The position numbers and the translations under genes are program-made. 64,000 nucleotides of DNA from Gaeumannomyces sp. JS-464 (Eukaryota; Ascomycota; Sordariomycetes; Magnaporthales; Magnaporthaceae). The DNA lies in assembly GCA_002197995.1 (NCBI GenBank), contig NGZR01000001.1, forward strand, positions 4,774,001 through 4,838,000. The letters are read 5' to 3'. The notes beneath the pieces were generated by a model that was given only the letters and a program-made list of their open reading frames with translations, did no database searches and was not told where the DNA came from. Shown in pieces: positions 1-11,150 of the stretch. The stretch's first letter is position 1. Each line of letters starts with the position of its first letter.

Positions 1-70
1 GGGAGCAGGACACATGTCAGAGATTGAAGCAAATGGGTCGTGCGGGCTGATGCGTCGGGCGCGGACTAAC

Positions 71-109
71 CTGGCGCTCGGCGAGAATTTCATCAAGGCT
101 GCGGTCCAT
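71..109 (-). CDS. First exon of a Yra1/Mlo3 (ALY/REF)-like mRNA export factor, partial
   Basis: On the minus strand an ATG at 109 opens a 13-codon exon reading MDRSLDEILAERQ, followed at once by a GTTAGT donor at 70-65. The rest of the gene would lie beyond the left edge; a TCTGAC branch-like sequence is visible in the intron near 15-20. Short N-termini of this form (M-D-R/K-S-L-D-E/D-I) are typical of fungal ALY/REF RNA-binding adaptors, which bind mRNA in the nucleus and hand it to the Mex67 export receptor. The RRM that would prove this is outside the window, so the call rests on a 13-residue resemblance plus a good donor. A chance ORF cannot be excluded. Confidence 0.45.
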
Positions 110-1259
110 GGCTGGCTGACTTGGTCGCCGCTGTTGCGACTGCTGCTGCTGCTGCTGGGGTTGTTTTTGTTGACAAGTAGTAGGATTGGTGGATGCGTGT
201 GTGAAGACGGCGCGAGTAGGATGTGATGGGCAAGTTCTATCAAGGGTGAAGGTCGCGGCACAACAAATGCGACCGCTGTATTGGACAAGGCTGATGGCGA
301 TCTGAATCGACTGGGTCGGCTGCAGGCGTGGTCAACAGGCGCGCGCCGCCGGAGTCAATACGTCGAAGCTCTGGAGCATGATTGACGCGTTAGGTGGGGC
401 CGCCCCTGTGAACTAGGTTTGTTTCGGGAGCGTTCAGCAGCCGCTTGGGCTGCCCAGCCTTTAAGTTGCACCCCCAACGAATAGAGTTGCAGTTCGCCCT
501 GGCCCAGATTTGGACAGAAGTGCTTGCATGGTTTTCGAGTTCCATCATGTTTGTCAATGTTGCGGGAAAAGAAGATGAAAAGATACCCACCTGTGTTCTG
601 TTACCACAGCGCTATTTCTATGTGCTATCGAATGATCCATACCACGTCATCTCATGCTCCACGAAGAAAACAGTCAACTCAACTAGGCTGGGACAAACAA
701 TGGGACGGCGAGCCCCTTATGCAGAGCATCTAACACGAACCGAAGTAATCCGAGACGCAAGACCGGTCCAACAAAACATAGGTATGCACATCGGGAACAA
801 ACGCCACCCTTTACCTTCCGCCCCATCCAACAAGAAGAGATCATCAAGAGAAACGACAGGACCGATTTCTAGGAACGACTTTCATGGTGGCGCGTGAGAA
901 CTACCTAGGTAGAACAGATACATAACAAGGAAACGACGCGAGAGAGAGAACGAGACTGAGAACCCCAAGATCCTGCCTATTATCATGGGCAAGCAACCCA
1001 AACACCTTCCGTGGAAAATTAAGGTGTGCGACAGTAGCGGCCGAACCTCCAGATGCAACCCACCTTACTTTTTTTGGTGAAAACGAGCAAAGCAACTCCT
1101 CACTTCCCTTCTATCGAGTGGCTCAACCCTTATGCCCCAGAGATGGAAAGAAAACGGCACGAAGCGTGGTGCGTCAAAGACGAGAAGTAAGGTTTGTTGC
1201 GACGGTGGACCGACGAGATGGATCGGCGGAGAATGTAGACGGATTGGTTGCTTAGGCGA
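110..1259. other. Intergenic: putative export-factor leader and eIF4A 3' flank
   Basis: No gene was recognised here. The left part, read on the minus strand, is CAA/CAG-rich and would be the 5' leader of the partial gene; it includes (CTG)6 at 140-157. The right part is the 3' flank of eIF4A. A palindromic TACCTAGGTA lies at 902-911. The 150-codon plus-strand frame at 445-897 has no recognisable motif and no splice logic, so I treat it as non-coding. Confidence 0.5.
140..157. repeat. (CTG)6 trinucleotide repeat
   Basis: Six perfect CTG units. On the minus strand they lie 31-48 bases upstream of the ATG of the partial export-factor gene and so read as CAG in its presumed leader. Confidence 0.8.
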
Positions 1260-2919
1260 TTAGATCAGGTCGGCGACGTTCATGGGCATCTCCTCGATCT
1301 GGGTGCTGTAGAACTGCTCAATCTCGCGCATCATGCGCACGTCCTCGGCGGTGACGAAGTTGATAGCGACACCCTTGCGGCCGAAACGACCACCACGACC
1401 GATCCTGTGGATGTAGTTCTCACGGTTGGCCGGCAGGTCGTAGTTGATGACCAGTGACACCTGCTGGACATCGATACCACGGGCCAGGAGGTCGGTGGCG
1501 ATCAGCACACGGGACGAGCCGGAGCGGAACTCCTTCATGATCAGGTCACGCTGGGCCTGGTCCATATCGCCGTGCATGGCCGAAACAGTGAAGTCGCGGG
1601 CGGTAAGCTTGTCCGTGAGCCAGTCGACCTTTCTGCGGGTGTTGCAGAAGATGACGGCCTGGGTGATAGTGACGGTCTCGTACAGGTCCGAGAGGGTATC
1701 GAGCTTCCACTCCTCCTTCTCGACAGCGATGTAGAACTGCTTGATACCCTCCAGGGTGAGCTCGTCCTTCTTGACCAGAATGCGGACGGGGTCGCGCATG
1801 AACTTGGTCGTAACCTCCAGGACATCCTGGGGCATGGTGGCCGACAGCAGAACGACCTGGGTCGACTGGGGCAGGAGCTGGAAGATGTCGTAGATTTGCT
1901 CGGTGAAACCACGCTGCACACACACAAATACCATATCAGTATAAGCAGCCCCATAGTAAGGTGCACAGTAAATGGGGGGGCAAAACGTACCGAAAGCATC
2001 TCATCGGCCTCATCCAGAACGAACATCTTCATGGCGTCGGTCTTCAGGAAACGGCGCTGGATCATGTCATGGACACGGCCGGGGTGCCGACAACGACCTG
2101 GGGGCCGTCCTGCAGGGCCTTCATGTCATCACGAACGCTGGTGCCACCAATGCAGGCGTGGCACTCGATGTTCATGAAGTCGCCAATAGCGACCACGACC
2201 TTCTGGATCTGCTGGGCCAGCTCACGGGTGGGTGCGAGGATCAGGGCCTGGCATTGCTTGACGTTCTGGTCGATCTTCTGCAGCACTGAGATAGAGAAGG
2301 TGGCCGTCTTTCCGGTACCGGACTGCGCCTGGGCAATAACATCATGGCCTAGAAGGGGTGGGCATGAGCGACAAGTCCAGGTTGTGAGGCAGATGCAGAT
2401 GCGCCAGGTGGGCGCTTCAGGGAAACAGTCTTACCCTTGATGACGGGGATGATGGCGCGCTGCTGGATCGCAGAGGGACGCTCGAAACCGTAGGCGTAGA
2501 TACCTGTCCGGCGAGTGATGATTAGGGCGATGATCAAAGTGGGTATTCATGTTTCCTTGATTTTGGCTTTATCTCTTCCTTACCGCGAAGCAGCTCAGCC
2601 TTCAGGTTCATCTCGTCGAAGGAGTCGACGGTCTCATCGTAGTTGGACTCGATCTGCCCTGTAGTCGGACACAATGTTAGCTCAGCTTGGACCACTGATC
2701 ATGCCGCAGCAGAGAGGAATAGCATGGCAAGCGCTGGCGTGGGTGTTGGGCGGCCGTTTGGAGGGGCTATGCGACAGGTCCACGAGGCGGGATGCGGCGC
2801 TGGCGCATCCAGACAGAGATGCCCCTCCTCAAGCGTCGCCGCCGCGGGTGCCGCGATGCAGCGCAGGACAGAATCAACGTACCCTCGGGGACATCCTCGA
2901 GTCCCTTGTCAGTAGCCAT
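1260..2919 (-). CDS. TIF1: ATP-dependent RNA helicase eIF4A (five exons, one frame break)
   Basis: This is the DEAD-box RNA helicase of the eIF4F cap-binding complex, which unwinds mRNA leaders in the cytoplasm. The exons are 2919-2883, 2658-2584, 2503-2435, 2348-1991 and 1913-1260. In order they show GFERPSAIQ (Q motif region), AQSGTGKT (motif I), PTRELA (Ia), DEAD, SAT (III), the ARGIDVQQ region (V) and [11 protein letters not shown] (VI); the protein ends in NVADLI. Exon lengths sum to 1,193 nt. One extra base gives 398 codons including the stop, so 397 residues, the usual eIF4A length. The missing base falls in the G run at 2081-2084 (C run on the coding strand), where VGTPGR should be encoded but the frame collapses. 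The gene is certainly eIF4A, and the break is probably a consensus error. Confidence 0.96.
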
Positions 2920-3948
2920 TCTCGCGGTGGAGGTTGGAGATATTCCTAGATCGCAAGCCCCGGCTTGAGACCTAGAAAATGCGAAGAGAAGTGTTGGCGG
3001 AGGTGGGGCAAAGGCCTAGCAATCCACAGGTGAAGGACCTGCAGACACCGGTAATTATTGAATGGATAGAAAGAGAGAAGATAGATTCAAAGACTCTCGC
3101 TGGAGGGAGAGTCGGAATCTATGTCTGGAGGGCTTTGATATGTGATTCTTGTGTTCTCCGTTGGAGGGAAGTTGGGGAGGGAGGCAGAGGGAAAAAAAAA
3201 ATTTGGGTTGCCAGAGATATAATCAGCCCCGTGCAGGCAAGGAAACGGAGAGTGGGGACCACATTCACCCACGATAGGGCACGGTTGTCCAATCCGATGG
3301 GTCGACCCCGCTAACACCCAGTGGTAAGCTTAGGAGGGGTGGGCGAAGAAACCCCGAGAGAAAAGTAAGGATTCGTGAAGGAGGAGTGAGAAGAAAAATC
3401 TTTGTAGTGGGGAGGCGACTCAGTTCGGCACACATGCTGGCCATGGAAGCACAGCAAAACGCACCCCAGGTAGGGGGACTTCTCATTTTTTTCGCCCTCT
3501 CACACACACTCTCGCCTCCTCTGACCAGGAAGACCGGAACACGCCGAGGATCAGCGAGGCAAGCAGAGGGTTCAGCCACCTGCGAGTTACCAGATTCGAC
3601 CTCAAGGTTGACTCAGGCGCCTATCAAATCCCAGCGTGAATCACCGCATCCCAGTCAGTCCTTCACTCGAGGTGCGTCCCGCTTCGGGTTTTTGCGTGCG
3701 AACATTGCACCCAACCAACCAAGAGAGGCAGCATCCCGTCGTTCCTCATCCCGACGCCCCTCGAACCATATTTAGCTCATTTTGTGCCCGAGTCTTTTTT
3801 TTTGATTTTTTTTTTTGATCAGTTTCCTTTTCTTTTCACCTCTCTTCCACCATTTTGCGGACTCCCGGACCATCCCGTGGCAGGTGGCGAGGGCTCACCC
3901 CTCCTCGCCTTGACACCTAAAGGATTATTCCTTCCGCAGACATCCTAA
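2920..3948. promoter_or_regulatory. Divergent intergenic region, eIF4A / F-box-JmjC
   Basis: About 1 kb separates two outward-facing start codons. No ORF here has coding character. The JmjC-proximal side is pyrimidine-rich, with two T runs interrupted by a GA at about 3797-3819, a common fungal promoter feature. I saw no definite TATA box. Confidence 0.5.
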
Positions 3949-5629
3949 ATGCCTGCAACCATGCTGCAAAAATCCACAGATGAACATGTATCGGGTAGCT
4001 TTGAAGACGGCGACCCAGAAGGACATGGTCAGAACGACGTCTGCCACACCAATGGTGACGATGGCTCCACGTCGCTGGTGGAAAAAGAGGATGATGCAGG
4101 CGCCTTTGAGTCATCTATCCCTTGCCATCCCCTCGGAATCAAGCCCCTTGGCAACCAATACTTCTCGTCCACTGTCAGTGCCCGGGAGCACATTGGGGCG
4201 CTGCAGCTACTCCCAGATGAGACATTGGTGCTGCTGTTGGAGCATCTCGGTCCTCAATCCCTGAGAAGGCTTGGATATGCATCCAGATTTTTGCACGCCT
4301 TCTGCACCTCAGACGAGCTCTGGAAGCCCCTTTTTCTTGAGTGAGTCCTGTGGTTGGGCTTGTGTCCACCTCCACCGCCGGACGGTGACTGTGATCTCTT
4401 GGCACTCCCACGCCATACCCGCCATGGAGTAGTGTTGACAGACATGTGAGCTTAGGTCGCGTCGCGAAAACCCACAGCCTTGCGAGTGGCTGGGCTCATG
4501 GAGATCGAGTCTTCTTGGTCTTTCCGAGCAGAGAAGGGCACACATAGGCTGCGGTGATGTCTTCTCCGACGTTCTGCACCGTCCTTTCGTCTGCAGCAAT
4601 ATCGCACTTTCAAAGTATGCATCCGGGATTCCCGAAGCAAACATGATACGGAGGTTTGCCAACCTCTCGTATGCCGATTTCGAGGAGAAATGGAGCGGAA
4701 CTCCCTTCATCCTAACCGAGGTCGTGACATCATGGCCGGTCTCCCGCCGATGGACGCTGGAAAAGCTTCTCGAAGACTACCGGGATGTTAGCTTCAGGGC
4801 CGAGGCTGTGGACTGGCCGTTTGCGACCTACTCACAGTACATGTCAAACACTCAAGACGAGAGTCCTCTGTATCTGTTTGACAAGAAATTCGCGGAGAAG
4901 ATGGGGCTGAAGATCGGCAAGGAGGAAGGCGCGCTGTATTGGAAGCCCGACTGTTTCGGACCGGACCTATTTGAGGTGCTTGGACCCGAACGACCGGCGC
5001 ACCGCTGGTTGATCATCGGCCCTGCGAGAAGCGGCTCGACGTTCCACAAAGACCCCAACGCGACCAGTGCTTGGAACGCTGTGATCCAAGGGGCCAAATA
5101 CTGGATCATGTTCCCGCCCTCAGTCCAGGTGCCAGGGGTCTATGTGTCGGGGGACAGCAGCGAAGTCACCAGCCCGCTCAGTATTGCAGAGTGGCTCCTT
5201 GAGTTCCACGCGGAGGCGCGAGTAACCCCTGGGGCCGTGGAGGGGATCTGTAAAGCAGGCGAGGTCCTGCACGTACCTTCTGGCTGGTGGCATCTGGTGG
5301 TGAACCTGGATGCCGGCATCGCCTTGACACAGAACTTTGTGCCCAAGTCGCACCTGCCAGACGTCCTTGGCTTCCTTAGAGACCGACCAGACCAGGTGAC
5401 GGGGTTCAAGAGAGACATCGGCAACCCTCACGGTCTCTTTGAGCAGCGTCTCCGGGTGGAGCACCCTGAGCTACTGCAGAAGACGCTGGAAGACCTCGAC
5501 AGCCAAAGCAGAAAGAAGAGGAAGTGGGAAGCTGCCGTCGGCGCTAGCGGAGAAGAGAACGAGAGAGGCATCGGCGGTGGCGGCTTTACGTTTGGCTTTG
5601 GAGGCGGTGATGATGACGACATACCCTGA
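3949..5629 (+). CDS. F-box and JmjC-domain protein (2-oxoglutarate/Fe(II) oxygenase)
   Basis: Two exons, 3949-4340 and 4456-5629, join to an intact 521-residue protein; the intron has a GTGAGT donor and a CTTAG acceptor. Residues about 85-130 (LLPDETLVLLLEHL and onwards) look like an F-box. A JMJD6-like JmjC core follows. H328 and D330 of STFHKDPNA and H410 of PSGWWHLV fit the Fe(II) His-x-Asp...His triad. The tail is basic, then glycine- and aspartate-rich (GGDDDDIP). Family members hydroxylate or demethylate proteins. The F-box suggests recruitment to an SCF ubiquitin ligase through Skp1, which is inference. The substrate is unknown and location is probably nuclear. There is a second in-frame ATG at 3961; I chose the first. 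Confidence 0.9.
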
Positions 5630-7189
5630 GTTGGTGCTGTCGACCTTGGGTCGAAATTGAAGGAGTGGTCCGCGTGTTATTGCACATCTTGGAGACGTAT
5701 GCTTGTCAACGACCTCTTTGCGACATTTTAGGCATGCCTAGGGAGCAGGCCACATGCACAGATTTACAAGGGTTGAGACTGAGCTGGGCCATTATTAGAA
5801 CGGGGAGCTCGCAACTCTGGCGATCTTTGTGAAACCTCCTGGACCTGCCAGACAGTTAGGCAGATTGGGAGTGCTGGGTAAGTCTCAGGCCGCCATGGGT
5901 TCACAAGATACCACTTGATAGGTACCTAGTGCGGGCAGGAGATTGCAGCCTCCTTTTCCGGCCACGACAATTGCCTCAGATCCATCCTCAGATGTGGTTG
6001 TGCCCATGCGGCGTGATTGGTGCGCAGACCATGCAATCAATTGGGTGGCCTGTGCCCTGACTGTGCCGCATCCGGGTTGTGCTCACGGCTCAGCCAGCCA
6101 GCGAACCCGGGCAGCAGCAGCTCACCTCAAGTCTCGCACATGGCCGCCCGGACCCCTGCCACCCCTTAGGTTAGCCCCTTATTCCCCACACCTCGACTGT
6201 GCTGGAAGCCCGACCAACCCACCCCACGCTGCAAGCACCCAAGTGGGCAGGGACGGGAGAGTGGGCATGGTGGCTTCAATCATCCAAATTCCGAGCTGAA
6301 CAGCCCCCGGGTGGCATGCTTCGTCACCTCTGAAACTTTGACACAACCTAGATTCGCCTTGTTTGGCCTGCCAGCCTGGGTCTGAATCTCATCTTTAACC
6401 ACGTCCCCTGCCCGCCAGCGCCCCTCTCACTCACTCTCGCAAACTCACTGCCTCGCGAACCATTCCCTTGGCCCTCCAGCGTTTACTTGTTGCTGTCTTC
6501 CTTGCCTCTTTCCTTTCCGCTGCACCTCCCGACCGACGGCCTCCCGTCTCTGCTGCCCACCGCCGGTTTCGCTGCCCGGGTTTCTGTCTGTTTATCTCCG
6601 GGCAGAGCCCACGCTCGCGTTCGCTCATTTTGCAGGATCCCGTCCAACAATGTCGCCATGCCTCTAATTTAGGCGACTACGCCCACCGACGCTGCGCAGC
6701 TTGTACGACCGTCATACGCTGCTGTCTCTCGTCAAGCCGCCACGCCGCCTGCTTCGGTTCGCCCTGATTTGTAGAGCCTGCCCGGTTCGTCTCCCAGCCG
6801 AAAAGAGGGGAGAGAAAAATACCCCCTCCCGAGCTGCTGCGGCTCACACGAGCTCCTCGTTTTACCGCGCAAGCACAGACGGACGCACCCTCGGCGCGCC
6901 CCTTTCTCCGTTCTTGGCCCCAGCAGGGCTCAGGCTGACCGACAGGCTTCAGCCCACTCACTCCATCACCATAATCTAATCGGCCTCCCGCATGCCGCCT
7001 TATATGACCCGGCTTACCTCCAAGAGCCGCAGTCCCAACATCTCCGGTTGGCGCTGATTCTCGTCTGCATTCTATAACATTGCCCTGGCTTATTTCCACT
7101 CTGTTTCTCTCTGGCTACCCAAAGAACGCATCCCCACTCCGCCCGCGACCTCCCTTTACGTACATCGCCTAGACACCACACGCGGCAGC
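5630..7189. other. Intergenic region with pyrimidine-rich leader
   Basis: This is about 1.56 kb between two plus-strand genes. It holds the 3' flank of the JmjC gene, a GGTACCTAG motif at 5921-5929, and from about 6400 a C/T-rich stretch that is probably promoter and 5' leader of the CCCH/Smr gene. The ORFs here (for example 5943-6299 and 6677-7099) have proline/arginine-heavy composition and no recognisable domain. Confidence 0.5.
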
Positions 7190-9600
7190 ATGGTCTCGGA
7201 CGAGACCTACGATATCTGCCTCCCCATACTAGAGGACACGACTCTAGAAGAGGAAGACAAGACCGACAAGCTCGAGGAGTTGCTGCGAAAGGAAACCACG
7301 CTCAGCGGCGCCGCCCTCGAGAATGCCGTGTTAGACGCGCTGTGGCGCTTCCGCGAGGGAGGGGGCACCGCGGCCTCGCCACCGCCCATCAGACAGACCA
7401 TCCTCCGCCGCCCGTCCCCGGCCTCGTGGCGTGGCGGCTCGTCCACTCCCTGCCGGGATCTCCCCGCCTCGGTGTCAGCCCCCTCGCCCCGCCGGGATTC
7501 ATCCCGACCCCGTTCGGCCGCAACGTCACCGCCAAGTCGTCGACAGCCTCTCCCTTCGGCTCACCCCGCCCCTCGCCGAGGCTGGCTTTTGCGAGCCCGG
7601 CCATCCCACACAGCCCTAACCTGAACGCATACGAATTTGCCACGGAAGCACCCTCGCAAGAAATCTTCGGTGACCTGCAGTCAGACAATGTCGACTGGCT
7701 CACCAACGATGACGCCATCAGCGTCACCTCATCCCTCGGGACTGGAAGTGCGCTCAATGCCGCCGCCCCGGAATATGCACCTTCGCAGCAGATAGATATG
7801 ACCCCCTATGATATGCTCCGGTCTATACTCGGCCAGTCGAGGACCGACGAGGAAATAGACGTTGCCCTATCCATGCATGGATACGACTTGGGCGCAACTA
7901 TATCGGCCATCATGGAAAGCCAGGCACCGTCCGAAGCAGGTGCGCTAGTGGCTGCGCAGATGGAAGAAGCATCCAGCTTCCTGGTTGGGAAATCCATGAC
8001 CCCTGACATCCGCCCGTCCACGCCTGCGGACCAGCGATCGGGTGTGATTTGCAAGTTTTTCCTAGCTCAGGGTCAGTGCCTGAGGGCCGACTGTAGGTTC
8101 TCTTAAGCATGTGTGCAAGTAAGTGACGGCAGCCCGGATGCGTGGACGCGCGTGAGCTGTGTGACTGATCAAGGTTTCTTCTCCTCTCCTAGGTACTGGG
8201 TTGCTGGAAACTGCCTCGCAGGCGCCACGTGCATTTTCTCGCACGACCCTGTGCACCTGATGAACAAGCTCACGGTCGACGGCACCAGCACTCCCCGTCG
8301 TCGCACAAGGGTGCCATCAACATCCAGCTGCAGGACCTCAACTCTTTCCCCTCGCTGCAACCGCCGACCCCTGAGAACGTGGGCGGACTCACCGGATCCA
8401 ACATGTATCCATCTCTTGGTATCACGCCGCCTCCAGGGTTCAAAATTCTAGGGGTTGGTGGCGAGGTTTCACGCCCACGGTCTCGCCCGGGGAGCCGCCA
8501 CCAGCAGAAGGAAACGGCGCAGGCGGCGCCCTCGCTTGACGACACCGAGGCGTTCCTTCTCTCGGCTCTGCTTCCGCCAAAGCGGCCGGCAAGAAGCATC
8601 ACGGGAAGCGTGGCGGGCATGGACATCACAAGGAGAACTTCACGCCCAGCTCACTGGCCGACATTGTCAAGATGTCACCCTCTCCCCAGCCCGAGTCGTC
8701 CAAGCTGGCGTCGCGCAAGATTGGGCGAAACGGGAGCTCGACCAACATCAGAAACGGCGAAAACAGCGCAACAGCTCAAGCTATACCCAGCCCCAAGCAT
8801 ATTCCATGGTTGGAGACGGGCGACAAGGCGAACAAGGCCTACCTCAAGGCTCGCCAGGAAGCCATTAAGCATGGCGGCCTGAGGAACAAGTTTCTTCAGA
8901 GGTACGCGCTTGAGCACTCGACAAATAAAGGATGCATTGCGTCCTTACCATGATTCAGGAAGCCATGTTCACCCAAGTGCGGTTTGGTATTTTGCTAACG
9001 CAAAACTCATACAGCGCTGCTCAGGCATGGAACCGAAACGATGCCCGCGCAGCCAAAGCACTGAGTCTGCGCGGGCAAAGTGAGAACGACCTCATGCGGA
9101 AGGCCCACCGCGAGGCAGCCCGCGAGCTCTACGAGGAGCGTAACAAGAACAACTGGGCCAACCAGGAGCTGTACGTCGACCTGCATGGGCTTCACCCAGA
9201 GGAGGCGGTAGAATACCTCGAGCGTGTTCTGCTAGAGAACGAGAAAGAAGCTAGGCCGGTTTACGCCATCACCGGGACGGGCCACCACAGCAAAAATGGT
9301 AAAGACAAGGTAGGCAAGGCCATTCGCAACTTCCTCAACGAGTGGCGATACGCCTACCGCGAGTTTTCGGTGCCGGGTGACCGCAGCAACATGGGAGGGA
9401 TCCTCGGGATCGATGCAAGGAGCTGGGACAGGTCTTTGGCGCGAGATGGGTCCGCCGTCACCGGTAAGACCGGGGACGGGGCCAACACGGAGCCCATCGA
9501 CATAATGTCCCAGGGAGTGGAGATCGGCGAGGGCAAAGTCAAGCTTCTGGTGAGGGACACATCGGCCAAGGAACCCCCCAAGGGCCCGCGAGGTCGATGA
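7190..9600 (+). CDS. CCCH zinc-finger and Smr-domain protein (four frame breaks)
   Basis: Three exons: 7190-8118, 8193-8901 and 9015-9600. The N-terminus is MVSDETYDICLPILED. A CUE-like segment (about 7795-7915, YDMLRSILGQSRTDEEIDVAL) precedes two CCCH fingers, CKFFLAQGQC..C and CKYWVAGNC..CIFSH. A DUF1771-like helical region (HREAARELYEERN) is followed by an Smr domain containing the signature LHGLHPEEAVEYL. Smr domains bind or cleave nucleic acid, and CCCH fingers usually bind RNA, so a role in cytoplasmic mRNA surveillance is plausible but inferred. Frame breaks lie near 7450, 8104, 8295 and 8575. Correcting them gives 743 codons exactly. The 8104 break removes the fourth ligand of the first finger. 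Such density suggests sequence errors rather than a pseudogene. Confidence 0.85.
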
Positions 9601-11150
9601 CACGTATAGAGTAGTACCCGATCACATTGGTACTAGACCATGCTACTATCCCTCCTACCCGTTTAACACTTGGCCTACTCGGTCATAGCAGTGGATCCGG
9701 ACGGCTCTGTCAAAACGGATAGCGGAATACGCGACTAGATCAGCTACCCAGTTAGCACCAGAACACAAAAAGTGGAAGAATGTATAAGCAGACTACTGCC
9801 CATAGGACTTTGCTTGAGGCGTGACGCACAGGCGACTCCAATTGCTATTTAGATAAATTAAGGTTACCATGTGGGTGTTCAATTTTTGTGGCGAGGTCCA
9901 AAAACGCCACCACGGACAGATCAAACGTGCGCCGTCCATTCTCTTTTTATCTGAGAAGAATATTGACCAAGCACACAACTCAGCACAGTATCGAGTCATT
10001 TAGACGCGGGGCTGGCCTGGGAAACACTCTTGTTTCATTGCCTTAAATTGGACATGGCACGTATTTTTTTTCCTGGATCAACCCACGTCTCTGATTAAGG
10101 TGACAACGTACTTCCCAAAGAAGGCGAGGGCTGGCGAGTCTGATGCGAGATAGCGTCCGAGCTGTAGCATTCGCCTGCCAGGGAAGTTACAGGTCCGATA
10201 GACCTAGGTACGTATTCTTGGGTAGTAGGCCTTACTGTTCCTAATATCCGTGGGAGGGTTTCAACGCGATTTAAGTCATGGACATCTGACAGCCGCTGCA
10301 GCGATGGCGACAAATGCTGTACCAGTCAGGTCTCCAGTCTCAAGGCGGGCGCGCGGGAGGGCGGGCAGTGCAGCCTGTTCTCTCTGCAGCGCACAGTTAT
10401 TTTGGTACAAGGCTAGGATGGATCCTGTCAGTCAAATGCCGCATTCGGTTAGCCTCCCGCACTCGTCTGCGAGCATCAACCAACCACATCTCAGCGCGTC
10501 TGTCAGCCAGGTCCGTCTTAGTGCCCCTTGGTATGTGCAGTCAGCACTTGGCTTTCGCTGGCTCCAGGTTTAGGTAACCTTGACGAGAGGCCCAAGGCGC
10601 GCGTGGGCTCATCCCATCAGATGGGCCGTTCCATCAGCGACGTGCTTGTGGCTGAGCTGGATCTGCACCCAGCGTCAAGCCAATCTAGGGGTGTCGCACC
10701 CACTCCTGGTCAGCAATTACGCCGACGACCCCGGGTCCTGACTGGCGGGTCGGGATGGGGAAGCTCATTTCGCCTGGGCTACTCATCGTTGAACTCTTTT
10801 GTTTCGACGACCGTTTTGTAGCTTGCCAGACTTACGACGACCTTCCACGACAAGAAAGAGGGAAAGAAGAAAACAGCAGCCAAAAAGAGTGAAACACCAC
10901 GAAACTACCCATATCCATCCACTTCAATGGCATCAAAAAGCTAGCCCCGTTGGTCTCCATTCGCCCCCCTGAAACTGAGACAGCAACGGTGCGGCGCGCC
11001 GTCTGCCGAACCACCACCCTCCACCGCCGCCAATCTCTTCAACCACTCGTCCGACCGCCGACCAGCAGACTCCGCTTCTCTTTCCGCATCGTAAGACCCG
11101 TCTCTGTCAAGCCGCCAGAATAGCCAGAAAGAAGCAAGAACGCTAGAGCA
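9601..11150. other. Intergenic region
   Basis: About 1.55 kb without a recognisable gene. It contains a CCTAGGTA motif at 10203-10210 and AT-richer sequence at 9700-10100. The CT/CG-rich part from about 10830 is likely the Tvp38 leader. Short ORFs on both strands overlap each other and show no motifs. Confidence 0.45.

Noticed and set aside
445..897. 150-codon plus-strand frame in the eIF4A 3' region
   Set aside because: No recognisable motif, no splice signals, and ordinary intergenic composition.
2081..2084. Programmed ribosomal frameshifting in eIF4A
   Set aside because: The same class of break occurs in most long genes of the window, and eIF4A is not known to use frameshifting. No conserved slippery-site context is needed to explain it.
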